Shown piece by piece: positions 40,909 to 49,878 of a stretch of 64,000 nucleotides of DNA. How positions within the stretch are numbered: the stretch's first letter is position 1; the number at the start of each line of letters is the position of its first letter. The notes under the pieces were generated by a model, which was given only the letters and a program-made list of their open reading frames with translations, did not search any database and was not told the DNA's origin. The stretch is taken from assembly GCF_026340095.1 (NCBI RefSeq), contig NZ_JAPEPO010000003.1, positions 620,001 through 684,000 of the forward strand, read 5' to 3'. This DNA is from Streptomyces sp. NBC_01446 (GTDB taxonomy: Bacteria; Actinomycetota; Actinomycetes; Streptomycetales; Streptomycetaceae). The position numbers were made by a program, and so were the translations under genes.

Positions 40909-42213
40909 TCAGATCACCTCCGATCTCCGGGCCCATCGTGGGATGCGTTGTCGAGGAGCTGGGGGCGTCGGGAGCCCGGTTGCCGCGGCAGGTGCCGCCA
41001 GCAGTGAGGCGGCCACTGCCAGATGCAGCAGATACGGCGAGGCGTCGCCGAGCCCGGCCTCGGTGTACGACGCGATCGCGCAGTAGCTGATCAGGAAGAT
41101 CGCGCAGGCTCGTTGCAGCGACGGTGGCCGCAGCAACGCGACGCCGCCCAGCACGATGATGATCGCCGCCACCAAGGCGACGCCGGTCAGACCCTGCTCC
41201 TGGTAGACGGCCAGCCAGCTGTTGTCGATCGGCAGCCCACCGAACGACTTGTCGCCCAGGCCCACGCCGAACAGTTGCTCCGTGGTCGTCCGGGGCGCTG
41301 CCAGCAGGGCGTCCCAGACCTTGGCCCGACCGGTGAGGTTGGAAAAGTTCTCTTGGCTCTGTCCGCGCAGGAACCACGTCTGGAGCGCGGAGGCGAACCC
41401 CACCGCGGCCACCACGGCGCACAGCACGGCCCAGGTGAAGAACCGCCGGGCTGCGGCGCTGGTCAGCAGGAGCGAGCCGATCGCCAGCACAAGGCCGATG
41501 ACCAGGCCGAGCGTGGCCGTACGGGTATGGGTCAGCGCGAGCAGGACGAGTGACGGCACGATGACCACCGCCGCGCTGACCCTGTCGGTGCGGCGTCCGA
41601 GCACGAGCAGCACGGTGAGCCCGATGATCACCGCGGCGTACTGTCCGATCTGCGGCGGGGTGAGCGGCCACAACGCGCCGACAAGGCGTCCGCCGTAGAG
41701 GTCGGGCAGGGCGGCGCCCGGTGAGACGACCAGGCCGGCGGCCACCGACCCGAGCACCGCGAAGTACATCCGGATGTGGTGCCGTACGAAGGTCAGGCCG
41801 CCGTCCCACCAGCGGCTGAGCAGCCACAGCGTGCCGATGAAGAGAGCCAGCCGGGCGCAGCGGAACAGCGCGCCGAACCCGGACTCCAGGTCCACGCTGG
41901 AGATCACGCTCGGCACCAGCAGCAGGGTGAGCAGGAACACGAAGGCGCTGCCTCGGATGCGCAGCCGGAGATTGAGTGCGAGCGCCAGCGCGAACGCGGC
42001 GACCAGCGCGCCCATGGTGACCATCTGGATGAGTGAGCGGGGCAGGGGGACGATGGTCTTCGCCCCGGCGGAGCCGAGCGTGTTGAGGACCAGCAACCCC
42101 CAGATGATCCCGACGAGCTTCGGTGTGCCGGCCGGGCGTCGTTCGGCGCCGGGCGTCGTGCCCGCCGCGTCCGGTCCGCCCGGCAGTGCGCCGCGCCGCA
42201 GGTCTCCGCCCAT
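40909..42213 (-). CDS. Wzy-type polysaccharide polymerase / O-antigen ligase family
   Basis: 434 residues with ten or more transmembrane helices and one large periplasm-side-type loop ('GRAKVWDALLAAPRTTTEQL', 'FGVGLGDKSFGGLPIDNSW'), which is the Wzy_C/WaaL signature. It would polymerise repeat units on the outer face of the membrane. The ATG at 42213 is used because GGTGG lies just upstream; a GTG at 42222 inside the preceding gene is the alternative. Confidence 0.88.
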   Translation of the reverse strand: MGGDLRRGALPGGPDAAGTTPGAERRPAGTPKLVGIIWGLLVLNTLGSAGAKTIVPLPRSLIQMVTMGALVAAFALALALNLRLRIRGSAFVFLLTLLLVPSVISSVDLESGFGALFRCARLALFIGTLWLLSRWWDGGLTFVRHHIRMYFAVLGSVAAGLVVSPGAALPDLYGGRLVGALWPLTPPQIGQYAAVIIGLTVLLVLGRRTDRVSAAVVIVPSLVLLALTHTRTATLGLVIGLVLAIGSLLLTSAAARRFFTWAVLCAVVAAVGFASALQTWFLRGQSQENFSNLTGRAKVWDALLAAPRTTTEQLFGVGLGDKSFGGLPIDNSWLAVYQEQGLTGVALVAAIIIVLGGVALLRPPSLQRACAIFLISYCAIASYTEAGLGDASPYLLHLAVAASLLAAPAAATGLPTPPAPRQRIPRWARRSEVI

Positions 42214-42214
42214 C

Positions 42215-43756
42215 TCAACCACCGGCCCGTGCGTCGAGGGTGCTGCCCGCGTCCTGCTGGAACGGCGTGCCTTGCCACTGCCCGAAGTCGAGCACCTGAC
42301 TCGGGTCGTGGGCGACGAACTGCCATGGCCCGAGGTAGACGTTGTCGTGCCAGCGGTTGTGCTGCTCGGTGGTGATCGCGTCAGCCACCCGCTTGCCCTG
42401 GTAGGGCGACCAGTCCGGATACGTGCCGTAGTTGGCGAGGACGGCCATGCGGTCGCACTTCACCGTGCACTTGAGGACGGACTTGTCCAGCACGAAGCGG
42501 TTGTCGTGGATGTCCACCCGCTGGGTCTTCCACCGGCAGTCGGCGTAGAGCGGTGCTTTGGCGATCGCCGGCTTCGCGCAGCGGCCGGTCTTGGGGACCA
42601 GCAAGGTGCAGTCACCGGACGAGGTGTTGGCCGGGCTGTTGCAGAACCGGTCGGCGTTCTCCCACAGGGTGATCCCCGACCAGTTGTTCTCCAGCACGTT
42701 CCGGTAGATCTCGATCTTGTGGGTGCGGGCTTTGATCCGTGGTTCGCCGCCGGACTCGGACAGGTAGATGGTCGCGTACGGGAACGTGTCGCCCTTTTTG
42801 GCTTCTCTGCGGCCCTCGACCCAGTTGTTCCGCCGAATCGTGTTGTTCCGGATGACCGCGTTGTAGCTGGTCTCGTAGATCAGCGCGGCACCGTCGTTGG
42901 CCTCGAGCACGTTGTTCTCGATGCGGAAGTCGTTGTTGTTGGTGTCCGCCCACAACCCCGTTCCGCGGTTGTCGTGCACCCAGTTGCCTCGTACGTCGGC
43001 GCCGTTGACAGCCCAGAACTTGATGCCTCCGGTGCAGCCGCAGCCCTCCTTGCGCCGCTCCCAGTCGCCGGTGTTGTTGCCCACGATCTCGTTGTCCTCG
43101 ACCACCAGGTCGCGGAGGGCGCCGCCGCCCTTGTACGCGTTCATGCCGTACTGGCCGTTGTCGCGCAGGCAGTTGGCGCGGACCTGCTGGCGGGCTCCGG
43201 CCATCAGCCCGGCACCGGAGTTGTCCTGGATCGTCGCGTGCTCGATCACCCACCCGTCGGCCGAGTCGTGGTTGACCACACCCTCGTCGGGCGGGGCCAC
43301 GAAGCGTTGAACGGTCAGGTAGCGGATGGTGACGTTGCGGGCGGTGCCGCCGAACGCGTACTGGTTCTTCTTCCGGCCGTCGAGCACCGCGCCCGGCGCA
43401 CCGAGGTAGCGGTCCCCCTCCTTGGGGATGACCTGGGCGTAGCGGTCCGGGTCGAGCCGGTGCTTGCCCGGTCGGAGCCAGAACGTGGTGTTCGGGGGGC
43501 TGTTCTTGGTCTTCGCCGCCAGGTCACCGACCTTCGCGGGGTCGACCGTCACCGCGCCCGCCGGCGCCTTCGCCGGCCCGGCCGCGGGCTTGTCGCACAC
43601 CCGGGCCACGGATCGGGCCGCGGACGCGGCGGACGCGGATGGCGCGGCCTTCGACTCAGCCTTGTCTCCCGGCGTACTCTCACAGCCCGTCGCCGTCAGC
43701 AGGGCCAGCGCCAGCGGTGCCGCCGCCAGCGCCCGGTGCCGCCTCTTGATCCTCAT
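42215..43756 (-). CDS. Parallel beta-helix lipoprotein
   Basis: 513 residues. A lipobox, 'LALALLTATGCEST', puts the lipidated Cys near residue 25, after a basic N-terminus, so the protein is anchored outside the cell. After an Ala/Lys linker, residues about 100-450 are repeated short strands with Asn ladders ('VEDNEIVGNNTGDW', 'RIENNVLEANDGAAL', 'VIRNNTIRRNNWVE', 'IYRNVLENNWSGI'). This is the fold of polysaccharide lyases, NosD and the alginate C5-epimerase AlgG. It could cut, epimerise or guide the polymer. The catalytic class cannot be decided by eye. Confidence 0.85.
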   Translation of the reverse strand: MRIKRRHRALAAAPLALALLTATGCESTPGDKAESKAAPSASAASAARSVARVCDKPAAGPAKAPAGAVTVDPAKVGDLAAKTKNSPPNTTFWLRPGKHRLDPDRYAQVIPKEGDRYLGAPGAVLDGRKKNQYAFGGTARNVTIRYLTVQRFVAPPDEGVVNHDSADGWVIEHATIQDNSGAGLMAGARQQVRANCLRDNGQYGMNAYKGGGALRDLVVEDNEIVGNNTGDWERRKEGCGCTGGIKFWAVNGADVRGNWVHDNRGTGLWADTNNNDFRIENNVLEANDGAALIYETSYNAVIRNNTIRRNNWVEGRREAKKGDTFPYATIYLSESGGEPRIKARTHKIEIYRNVLENNWSGITLWENADRFCNSPANTSSGDCTLLVPKTGRCAKPAIAKAPLYADCRWKTQRVDIHDNRFVLDKSVLKCTVKCDRMAVLANYGTYPDWSPYQGKRVADAITTEQHNRWHDNVYLGPWQFVAHDPSQVLDFGQWQGTPFQQDAGSTLDARAGG

Positions 43757-43781
43757 GCGTCCTCCCCCCATCTGAAACCCC

Positions 43782-45731
43782 CTAGCCGCGGAACCTGAGC
43801 ACGGTGGTGAACGCCTCCGTGCCGTCGGCGAAGCCGGTGCCGACCAGCGTGGTGGTGGGTTCCTTGCGCCCGAAGCCGGCGGAGTACCAGCCCAGCGGCG
43901 GGTCGCTCTCGCCGCGATGCGCCCGCCAGCTCAGCTGCTCGGGCAGGTCGAGCGTCGCGGAGCGCCCCTCGCCGTCCCGGATCCAGGTGAGCACCGCCCG
44001 GCTCCCCACCAGGTCCGCGGCGATCGCCGGGCCGAGGTGGAACGCCAGGCGCGCATCCCGGCGCGGGCCGCGCACCTCGTCGACCACCTTCAACTCCTGG
44101 CTCGCATGCGTCAGTTCCACTCGACGACGGTGTACGGAGCCCTGGTAACCGTCGTGCTCGGCGCACCAGCGGGCCACGCCCTCCTCGGTGGTGTCCGCTG
44201 ATGCGGTCAGGACGCGGCTGTCGGCATGCCGTGTCCACAGGAACGGGCCGCCGGAGACGGACTGGTCCTCGCCGTCCAGCTGCAGAGTGTTGTGGCCGAG
44301 GGTCGACCGGAAGTACTGCCGCCACTCGGGTTGCCCGTGGTAGCAGTACGTTCCCGGGTCGGCGAGCACGTCGACGCCGTCGTGCCGGACCTCCACGGAC
44401 AGCGCGTCCGCGTGGGCGTGCGCGGCGATGGACAGGAAGCCGTGCGGACCGCCGTCGCAGCGGCACCAGATCTCTTCGGGGCCGCGCAGGATGGTCATGC
44501 CCGCGTCGGCGAAGTGGGCCGGTCGGCTTGCCGGGCGCGTCACGGAGAGTTCGGTGGGTTTGATGAGCGCGGCAAGCAGCGGGGTGCGCACATCGGTGCC
44601 GGTCACCGTCGGCCACCAGGCGAGACGGCCGAACACGGCGTCCCCGGTGGCAAGGAGCGAGCCCCAGCGGTCTGTGCCCGAGCCGTCCACGACCAGACCG
44701 TGCCCGTCGTCCGCGTCCCCCTGGCGCGGCGGCCGTAGCCGGCTGTCCACGACGGCCGCGAGCGCGTCGGACATCCGCAGCAGCACAAGGCGGACGGACG
44801 CGGGGACCGGCACGCCGGCGGCATCCGCCTCGGCCAGCGCGGCCAGGCCGAGCTCCAGCACGAGTCCGTGATACTCGGTGGCCAGCTCCCGGTTGAGGCC
44901 GGAGGCGAAGGTGTTGCCGCGCAGGTGCCGCTCCAGCGACCTCAGCGCGTCGGCTCGCCAACGCTCCGAGGAGGGGAACCAGTCGAACGCGCAGGCCGCG
45001 GCGAACTGCCCGGCGGCCTCGGCGATGACGTGGTTGTTCGCCGAGGATCCCCGGCTGGGGAAGGCGGCCAGCCAGCGCTGGTGGTGCCAGATCTGGTTCA
45101 CGGCCACCGAGTTGCCCTCGAACAGACCGGCCACGCCGGGCCAGCCGTCGAGCAGCCGGCGGATCCACACCCAGGACAGCAGCCGGATGCCGAGCTCGAT
45201 GCCGCTGATCCAGTGCACACCGCGCAGCGGTGGGTTGGCCGCCCACCACGACCGCAGGTGCTCGGCGACGCGCTCGGCGTACCGCTCGTTCCCGGTGATC
45301 GCGTAGGCGGCGGCGAGCACGGTGAGGTACTGGTGCCGGGACAGCTCCCAGATCTGTTTGATGTCCCCGACCGTGTCCTCGTTCCGGTACGGCACGTCGA
45401 AGGCGTAGCCCCATGGAGCCCGGCGCCCGGTCTTCGGGTCGCACCACCAGTCCGGGTCGGTCAGGTCGTCGCGCACCACCCCGAAATACTGGACGTGCCC
45501 ATACATCAGCCGGTCCGCCTCGGCGATGAGACGTTTCGCGGCGTCCGGAGGTACTGAGGCGATCGTCCCGGCGGGCAGCACCGCGGTGAACCGGGCACCG
45601 GTCACGCTCGGGCAGTTCGGCCGCGCCGACCGCCACCGCCGCCTGCGCACCGCGTCGCCCGCCCGGCCGCCGACCTCCCGCGGTCCCATCCGGGAAAGGC
45701 GTCGCAGGTACCAGCCCGCGCTCATGGTCAT
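43782..45731 (-). CDS. Heparinase II/III (alginate-lyase) family protein
   Basis: 649 residues. The first 350 or so form an alpha/alpha toroid ('GIELGIRLLSWVWIRRLLDG', 'SSANNHVIAEAAGQFAAACA' with the Asn-His catalytic pair). The rest is a beta-sandwich with 'IAAHAHADALSVEVRHDGVD' and 'VLADPGTYCYHG'. The family cleaves uronate-containing polysaccharides by beta-elimination and often sits in the biosynthetic cluster of its own polymer. It lacks a signal peptide. The start at 45731 overlaps the upstream TGA. Confidence 0.9.
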   Translation of the reverse strand: MTMSAGWYLRRLSRMGPREVGGRAGDAVRRRRWRSARPNCPSVTGARFTAVLPAGTIASVPPDAAKRLIAEADRLMYGHVQYFGVVRDDLTDPDWWCDPKTGRRAPWGYAFDVPYRNEDTVGDIKQIWELSRHQYLTVLAAAYAITGNERYAERVAEHLRSWWAANPPLRGVHWISGIELGIRLLSWVWIRRLLDGWPGVAGLFEGNSVAVNQIWHHQRWLAAFPSRGSSANNHVIAEAAGQFAAACAFDWFPSSERWRADALRSLERHLRGNTFASGLNRELATEYHGLVLELGLAALAEADAAGVPVPASVRLVLLRMSDALAAVVDSRLRPPRQGDADDGHGLVVDGSGTDRWGSLLATGDAVFGRLAWWPTVTGTDVRTPLLAALIKPTELSVTRPASRPAHFADAGMTILRGPEEIWCRCDGGPHGFLSIAAHAHADALSVEVRHDGVDVLADPGTYCYHGQPEWRQYFRSTLGHNTLQLDGEDQSVSGGPFLWTRHADSRVLTASADTTEEGVARWCAEHDGYQGSVHRRRVELTHASQELKVVDEVRGPRRDARLAFHLGPAIAADLVGSRAVLTWIRDGEGRSATLDLPEQLSWRAHRGESDPPLGWYSAGFGRKEPTTTLVGTGFADGTEAFTTVLRFRG

Positions 45732-47911
45732 CGCGTCCTCGCCAACGTCACCGGCGCACCGCCGGCGAGGCCGGCCTGCACGGCGAGCGTGGCTGCCGTG
45801 GTGGCGACCAGCGACTCCAGCGGCACCGGCATCGGCCCGCCGGTCCGCACGGCCTTGATGAACGCGGCCAGCTCGGCGTTCTGGCCCTTGTCCCGCGCCT
45901 TGGGCAGCCGCGAACTGACCCACCGCTTGCGGCCGTAAACCGACGCACGGACGAAGTCGTCGAGCCGCAGCACCTTGCCGTCCGCGACAAGGTCGAGCGT
46001 CTCCTTGGGGAAGCTGGGCGCGCCGGTGGTGACGTAGCTGACGGTGGCGGTGGACCCGTCCGGGTAGCGCAGCACGACTTGCAGGTCCTCGTTGTCGGAC
46101 GTGGCGACCGCGTACACCGAGACCGGGTCGGCCTCCAGCAGCCAGCTCGCCGTGTCGATGAAGTGTCCGCCCTCGCCGGCGAACCGCGAGCCCTCCGTGC
46201 CCTGTTGGAGGTACCAGCTGCCGTGCTGCAGCCGGCCCGCGTTGACCAGGTAGCGCAGGTTCGCCGGACCGGTCCGGGCGCCGAACTGCTTCTTGGCCTC
46301 ATTCAGCAACGGCGCGAACCGGCGGTTGAATCCCACCTGCAGCCGATCGTTGCCGGACTCCTCCACCGCCGCGAGTACGCCTGCCAGGTCGCCCTCGGTG
46401 AGGGCCAGGGGCTTCTCCACGAAAACCGCCTTGCCGGCAAGGAGTGCCCTACGGGTCAGTTCGGCGTGCGAGCTGTGCCGGGTGACCACGAACACCGCGT
46501 CGATGGACTTGTCGCCGAGCACGGCGTCGAGATCGGTGGTCGCTTCGGCGAAGCCGAACTTCCGCTGCGCGTTGGCCGCGGACAGCGCCGTCGTGGTGAC
46601 GACTGTCGACAACTCGACGCCGTCGCGCTGTGCCAGGTGCGGCAGCAGCATCGACGTCGCGTAGTTTCCCGCGCCGACGAACGCAAGGCGTACCGGCGCC
46701 TTGGCGGACCGGGCCGGGGTGGTCACGCCGCTGCTGCGTGGCTTGACCGCGGGCACGGCCACCGCCGGGGCCTGCGCCTCTCCCGCGTGTTCGGGGTACC
46801 GGAACAGCACGGCCACGGCCTTCAGGCCGCCGTCCTTCAGGCTCTGGTACGTCTCGACGGCGTCGTCGAAGTCGGCGACGTGGGAGACCAGAGGCTCCAC
46901 ATCGACGCTGCCGCGGGCGAGGAGATCGAGGAAGCAGGCAAGGTTGCGGCGCTCGGTCCAGCGCACATAGCCGATCGGGTAGTCCCGCCCCTCCAGCTCG
47001 TACTCCGGGTCGTAGCGCCCGGGGCCGTAACTGCGCGAGAACCGGACGTCGAGCTCTTTCTCGTAGTACGCGTTCCACGGCAGGTCCAGGCGGCACTTGC
47101 CGATGTCGACGACCCGGCCACGGTCCCGGCAGAGCCGGGCGGCCAGCTCGACTGGCTGGTTGCTGCCGCCGCCGGCGGCCAGGTACACCTGGTCCACGCC
47201 ATGGCCGTCGGTGAGTTCGGCGACGGCGGCTTCCACGGCCGCGGACGCGGGGTCGCCGCAGGCCGCGGCGCCCAGGCGCTCGGCGAGTTCGCAGCGCGTC
47301 GGGTCGGGATCGACCCCGACGACGCGGACTCCGGAGGCAACAAGAAGCTGCACCACCAGCTGCCCGATCAGCCCGAGGCCGATGACCAGTGCCACGTCGC
47401 CGAGTTGTGGCTCGCCGCGGCGGACGCCCTGCATCGCGATCGATCCGACGGTGCCGAAGGCCGCGTGCCGCGACGCGAGGCCGTCCGGCACCCGGGCGTA
47501 GAGGTTCTTCGGCACCCAGTTCAGCTCGGCGTGCAACGCGTGCTCGTTGCCGGCGCAGGCCACGACGTCGCCGACCGCCACGTCGTCGATCCCGGGGCCG
47601 ACCTGCTCGACCACCCCGCACAGCGAGTAGCCCAGCGGCGTGTAGGAGTCCAGCTTGCCCATCACCTTGCGGTAGGTGGCGGGCACCCCGTTGGTGGCCA
47701 CGCTCTGCACGACCTTGGCCACCTGGTCCGGCCGGGAGCGGGCCTTGCCCAGCATCGACATGCCGGCCTCGGACACCTTCATGAGCTCGGTTCCGGTGGA
47801 TATCAGCGAGTAGGCGGTGCGGACCAGCACACCGCCCGGCTTGCAGCCCGGCACCGGCACGTCGAGGACGGCCAGCTCGCCGCTCTTGTAGTTCTGCACA
47901 ACCTGCTTCAC
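45728..47911 (-). CDS. Bi-domain oxidoreductase: MDR dehydrogenase fused to Gfo/Idh/MocA
   Basis: 727 residues. Residues 1-345 are a medium-chain dehydrogenase ('TPLGYSLCGVVEQVGPGIDD', 'VALVIGLGLIGQLVVQLLVA'). A Pro/Ala linker follows. Residues about 385-727 are a Gfo/Idh/MocA oxidoreductase ('VRLAFVGAGNYATSMLLPHL', 'VFVEKPLALTEGDL', 'GEGGHFIDTASWLLEADP'). Such fusions occur in polysaccharide clusters next to heparinase-like genes and probably oxidise or reduce a nucleotide sugar. The GTG at 47911 has AAGGGGA upstream, giving a start at the true N-terminus. Confidence 0.9.
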   Translation of the reverse strand: MKQVVQNYKSGELAVLDVPVPGCKPGGVLVRTAYSLISTGTELMKVSEAGMSMLGKARSRPDQVAKVVQSVATNGVPATYRKVMGKLDSYTPLGYSLCGVVEQVGPGIDDVAVGDVVACAGNEHALHAELNWVPKNLYARVPDGLASRHAAFGTVGSIAMQGVRRGEPQLGDVALVIGLGLIGQLVVQLLVASGVRVVGVDPDPTRCELAERLGAAACGDPASAAVEAAVAELTDGHGVDQVYLAAGGGSNQPVELAARLCRDRGRVVDIGKCRLDLPWNAYYEKELDVRFSRSYGPGRYDPEYELEGRDYPIGYVRWTERRNLACFLDLLARGSVDVEPLVSHVADFDDAVETYQSLKDGGLKAVAVLFRYPEHAGEAQAPAVAVPAVKPRSSGVTTPARSAKAPVRLAFVGAGNYATSMLLPHLAQRDGVELSTVVTTTALSAANAQRKFGFAEATTDLDAVLGDKSIDAVFVVTRHSSHAELTRRALLAGKAVFVEKPLALTEGDLAGVLAAVEESGNDRLQVGFNRRFAPLLNEAKKQFGARTGPANLRYLVNAGRLQHGSWYLQQGTEGSRFAGEGGHFIDTASWLLEADPVSVYAVATSDNEDLQVVLRYPDGSTATVSYVTTGAPSFPKETLDLVADGKVLRLDDFVRASVYGRKRWVSSRLPKARDKGQNAELAAFIKAVRTGGPMPVPLESLVATTAATLAVQAGLAGGAPVTLARTR

Positions 47912-47940
47912 CCGAAGTCCCCTTGTTTCTACGTCGTCTT

Positions 47941-49875
47941 CTACGCCGAAAGGCGAGCGCTCTGGCCGGCCCCGGAGGTCGCGCCGCGATACCAGTACTC
48001 GAGCGTCAGCACATGCCACAGATGCTTGGAGAAGTCCCGCTGCCCGGCGGCGTCCTCGGCGACCATGCGCGCCAGGGCGTCGCGGCGCAGGAGCCCTGAA
48101 CTCACGAGCACGCCGTCGTTCACCACCTCGCGCACCAGCGGTGCCAGATCCCGGCTCATCCACGCGCGCAGCGGGGCGCTGAACAGGCCCTTCGGCCGGT
48201 ACACGATCTCCCGGGGCAGGATCGAGGTGGCCGCCTCCTTGAGGACGGCCTTGCCCTGCCGTCCGACGATCTTGCGGTCGCCGGGCACGGCGAACGCCGC
48301 CTTGACCACCTCGACGTCCACGTACGGCACCCGCACCTCGGTCGAGGCGGCCATGCTCGACCGGTCCGTGTAGGCGAGATTCAAGCCGGGCAGGAACATC
48401 CGGGCGTCGCCCAGGCACATGCGGTTGACGAAGTCGTCGAGGTCGTTGTCCTGGTAGATGTCCGCGTGCTCGGTCAGCACGTCCTCGACCGTCCCGGCCA
48501 GGTCCGGATCGACCAGGGCGAGCAGCTCGTCCTGGTCGTACATGGTGTAGCTGCGCCGGAACGCGGTCTCCTCCGGCAGATCGGCGAAGGAGAGGAACCG
48601 CTTGGCGAAGCGCACCGACCGGTACCCCCGGCGGGCGGTGGCGACCGGCAGCCGGTTCACGGCCCCGGACAAGCCGCGCCGCAGGGGTCGCGGGACGCGC
48701 TGGTAGCGCAGCGCGAGGAGGTTGGCCAGGTGCTTGCGGTACCCGGCGAACAGCTCGTCGGCGCCCATCCCCGAGAGCATCACCTTGACCCCGGCCTCGC
48801 GGGCGGCCGAGCAGATCAGGTAGGTGTTGATCGCGGCGGGGTCGCCGATCGGCTCGTCCAGGTGGTACGTCATCTGCGGGAGCAGGTCGAGCACATTCGG
48901 AGCGATCTCGATCTCGTGCAGGTCGACGCCGAACTGCTCGGCCACCTGCCGGGCATAGCGCAGGTCGTCCGGCATCGCCTCGAACCTGGCGTCCTCGGCG
49001 CGGAACCCGATCGTGTAAGCGGAGATCCCGGGTTGGTCGCGGGCCGCCAGCGCGGTCAGGTAGCTGGAGTCGAGGCCGCCGGAGAGGAATGTCGCCACGG
49101 GCACGTCGGAGAGCATGTGCTGCCGGGTCGACTCCTCGACGATGGCAGCGAGGTCCGGCTGCTCACCGGCCCGGGCCCGCTCCCGGCCCTCGGCGGCGAC
49201 GTCCTTCAGGTGCCAGAACCGGCCGCGCTCCACCCGGCCGTCGGGCCGGCACCTCAGCCAGCTCCCCGGCGGCAGCTTCTCCGCTTCACGGAACGCGCAC
49301 CGTGAGTCCGGCACCCAGTAGTAGAGCAGCGAGGCCACGAGGGCCGCATGGTCCACCTCCAGCGTCCCGCCGGTCGCGACGGCGAGCGCCTTGAGCTCGG
49401 AGGCGAAGACCAGGCCCTCGCCGCGCCGGAGCAGGAACAGCGGCTTGATACCCAACTGGTCACGGACAAGCACCAGTTCACCGGTGCGCTCGTCGAAGAT
49501 CCCGAACGCGAACATGCCGCGCAGCCGGTGCAGGCAGTCCGTGCCCCAGCGCCGCCAGGCCTCAAGGAGCACCTCGGTGTCGGAGGTACCGCGAAAGCGC
49601 ACCCCGGCGGCTGACAGTTCGCCGCGCAACTCGGGCGCGTTGTACAGCTCGCCGTTGTACGTGAGGACGAGACCGTCCTTGACCATCGGCTGGGCGCCGG
49701 TCTCGGACAGGTCGATGATGGCCAGCCGGCGGTGCCCGAGGTGCACTTCGCCGTCACCGACGGGGTGGCCGTACCGGCCCGCCCCGTCCGGACCGCGGTG
49801 GGCGAGGGTATCGGTGAGCCGGTCGGTCACGACCTTCCCGTCCGGCCATCGGTACGTGCCTGCGATGCCACACAT
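47941..49875 (-). CDS. Asparagine-synthetase-like amidotransferase
   Basis: 644 residues. It starts with 'MCGIAGTYRWPDG', so Cys2 is the glutaminase nucleophile. 'LAHRGPDGAG' and 'LTYNGELYNAPEL' complete the class II glutaminase domain. The synthetase domain has the PP-loop 'ATFLSGGLDSSYLTAL' and 'KVMLSGMGADELFAGYRKHL'. In surface-polysaccharide clusters these enzymes amidate uronic acids rather than aspartate. Here, with a GDP-mannose dehydrogenase upstream, uronamide formation is the likely role (inference). It begins three bases after the Wzz gene. Confidence 0.92.
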   Translation of the reverse strand: MCGIAGTYRWPDGKVVTDRLTDTLAHRGPDGAGRYGHPVGDGEVHLGHRRLAIIDLSETGAQPMVKDGLVLTYNGELYNAPELRGELSAAGVRFRGTSDTEVLLEAWRRWGTDCLHRLRGMFAFGIFDERTGELVLVRDQLGIKPLFLLRRGEGLVFASELKALAVATGGTLEVDHAALVASLLYYWVPDSRCAFREAEKLPPGSWLRCRPDGRVERGRFWHLKDVAAEGRERARAGEQPDLAAIVEESTRQHMLSDVPVATFLSGGLDSSYLTALAARDQPGISAYTIGFRAEDARFEAMPDDLRYARQVAEQFGVDLHEIEIAPNVLDLLPQMTYHLDEPIGDPAAINTYLICSAAREAGVKVMLSGMGADELFAGYRKHLANLLALRYQRVPRPLRRGLSGAVNRLPVATARRGYRSVRFAKRFLSFADLPEETAFRRSYTMYDQDELLALVDPDLAGTVEDVLTEHADIYQDNDLDDFVNRMCLGDARMFLPGLNLAYTDRSSMAASTEVRVPYVDVEVVKAAFAVPGDRKIVGRQGKAVLKEAATSILPREIVYRPKGLFSAPLRAWMSRDLAPLVREVVNDGVLVSSGLLRRDALARMVAEDAAGQRDFSKHLWHVLTLEYWYRGATSGAGQSARLSA

Positions 49876-49878
49876 GTC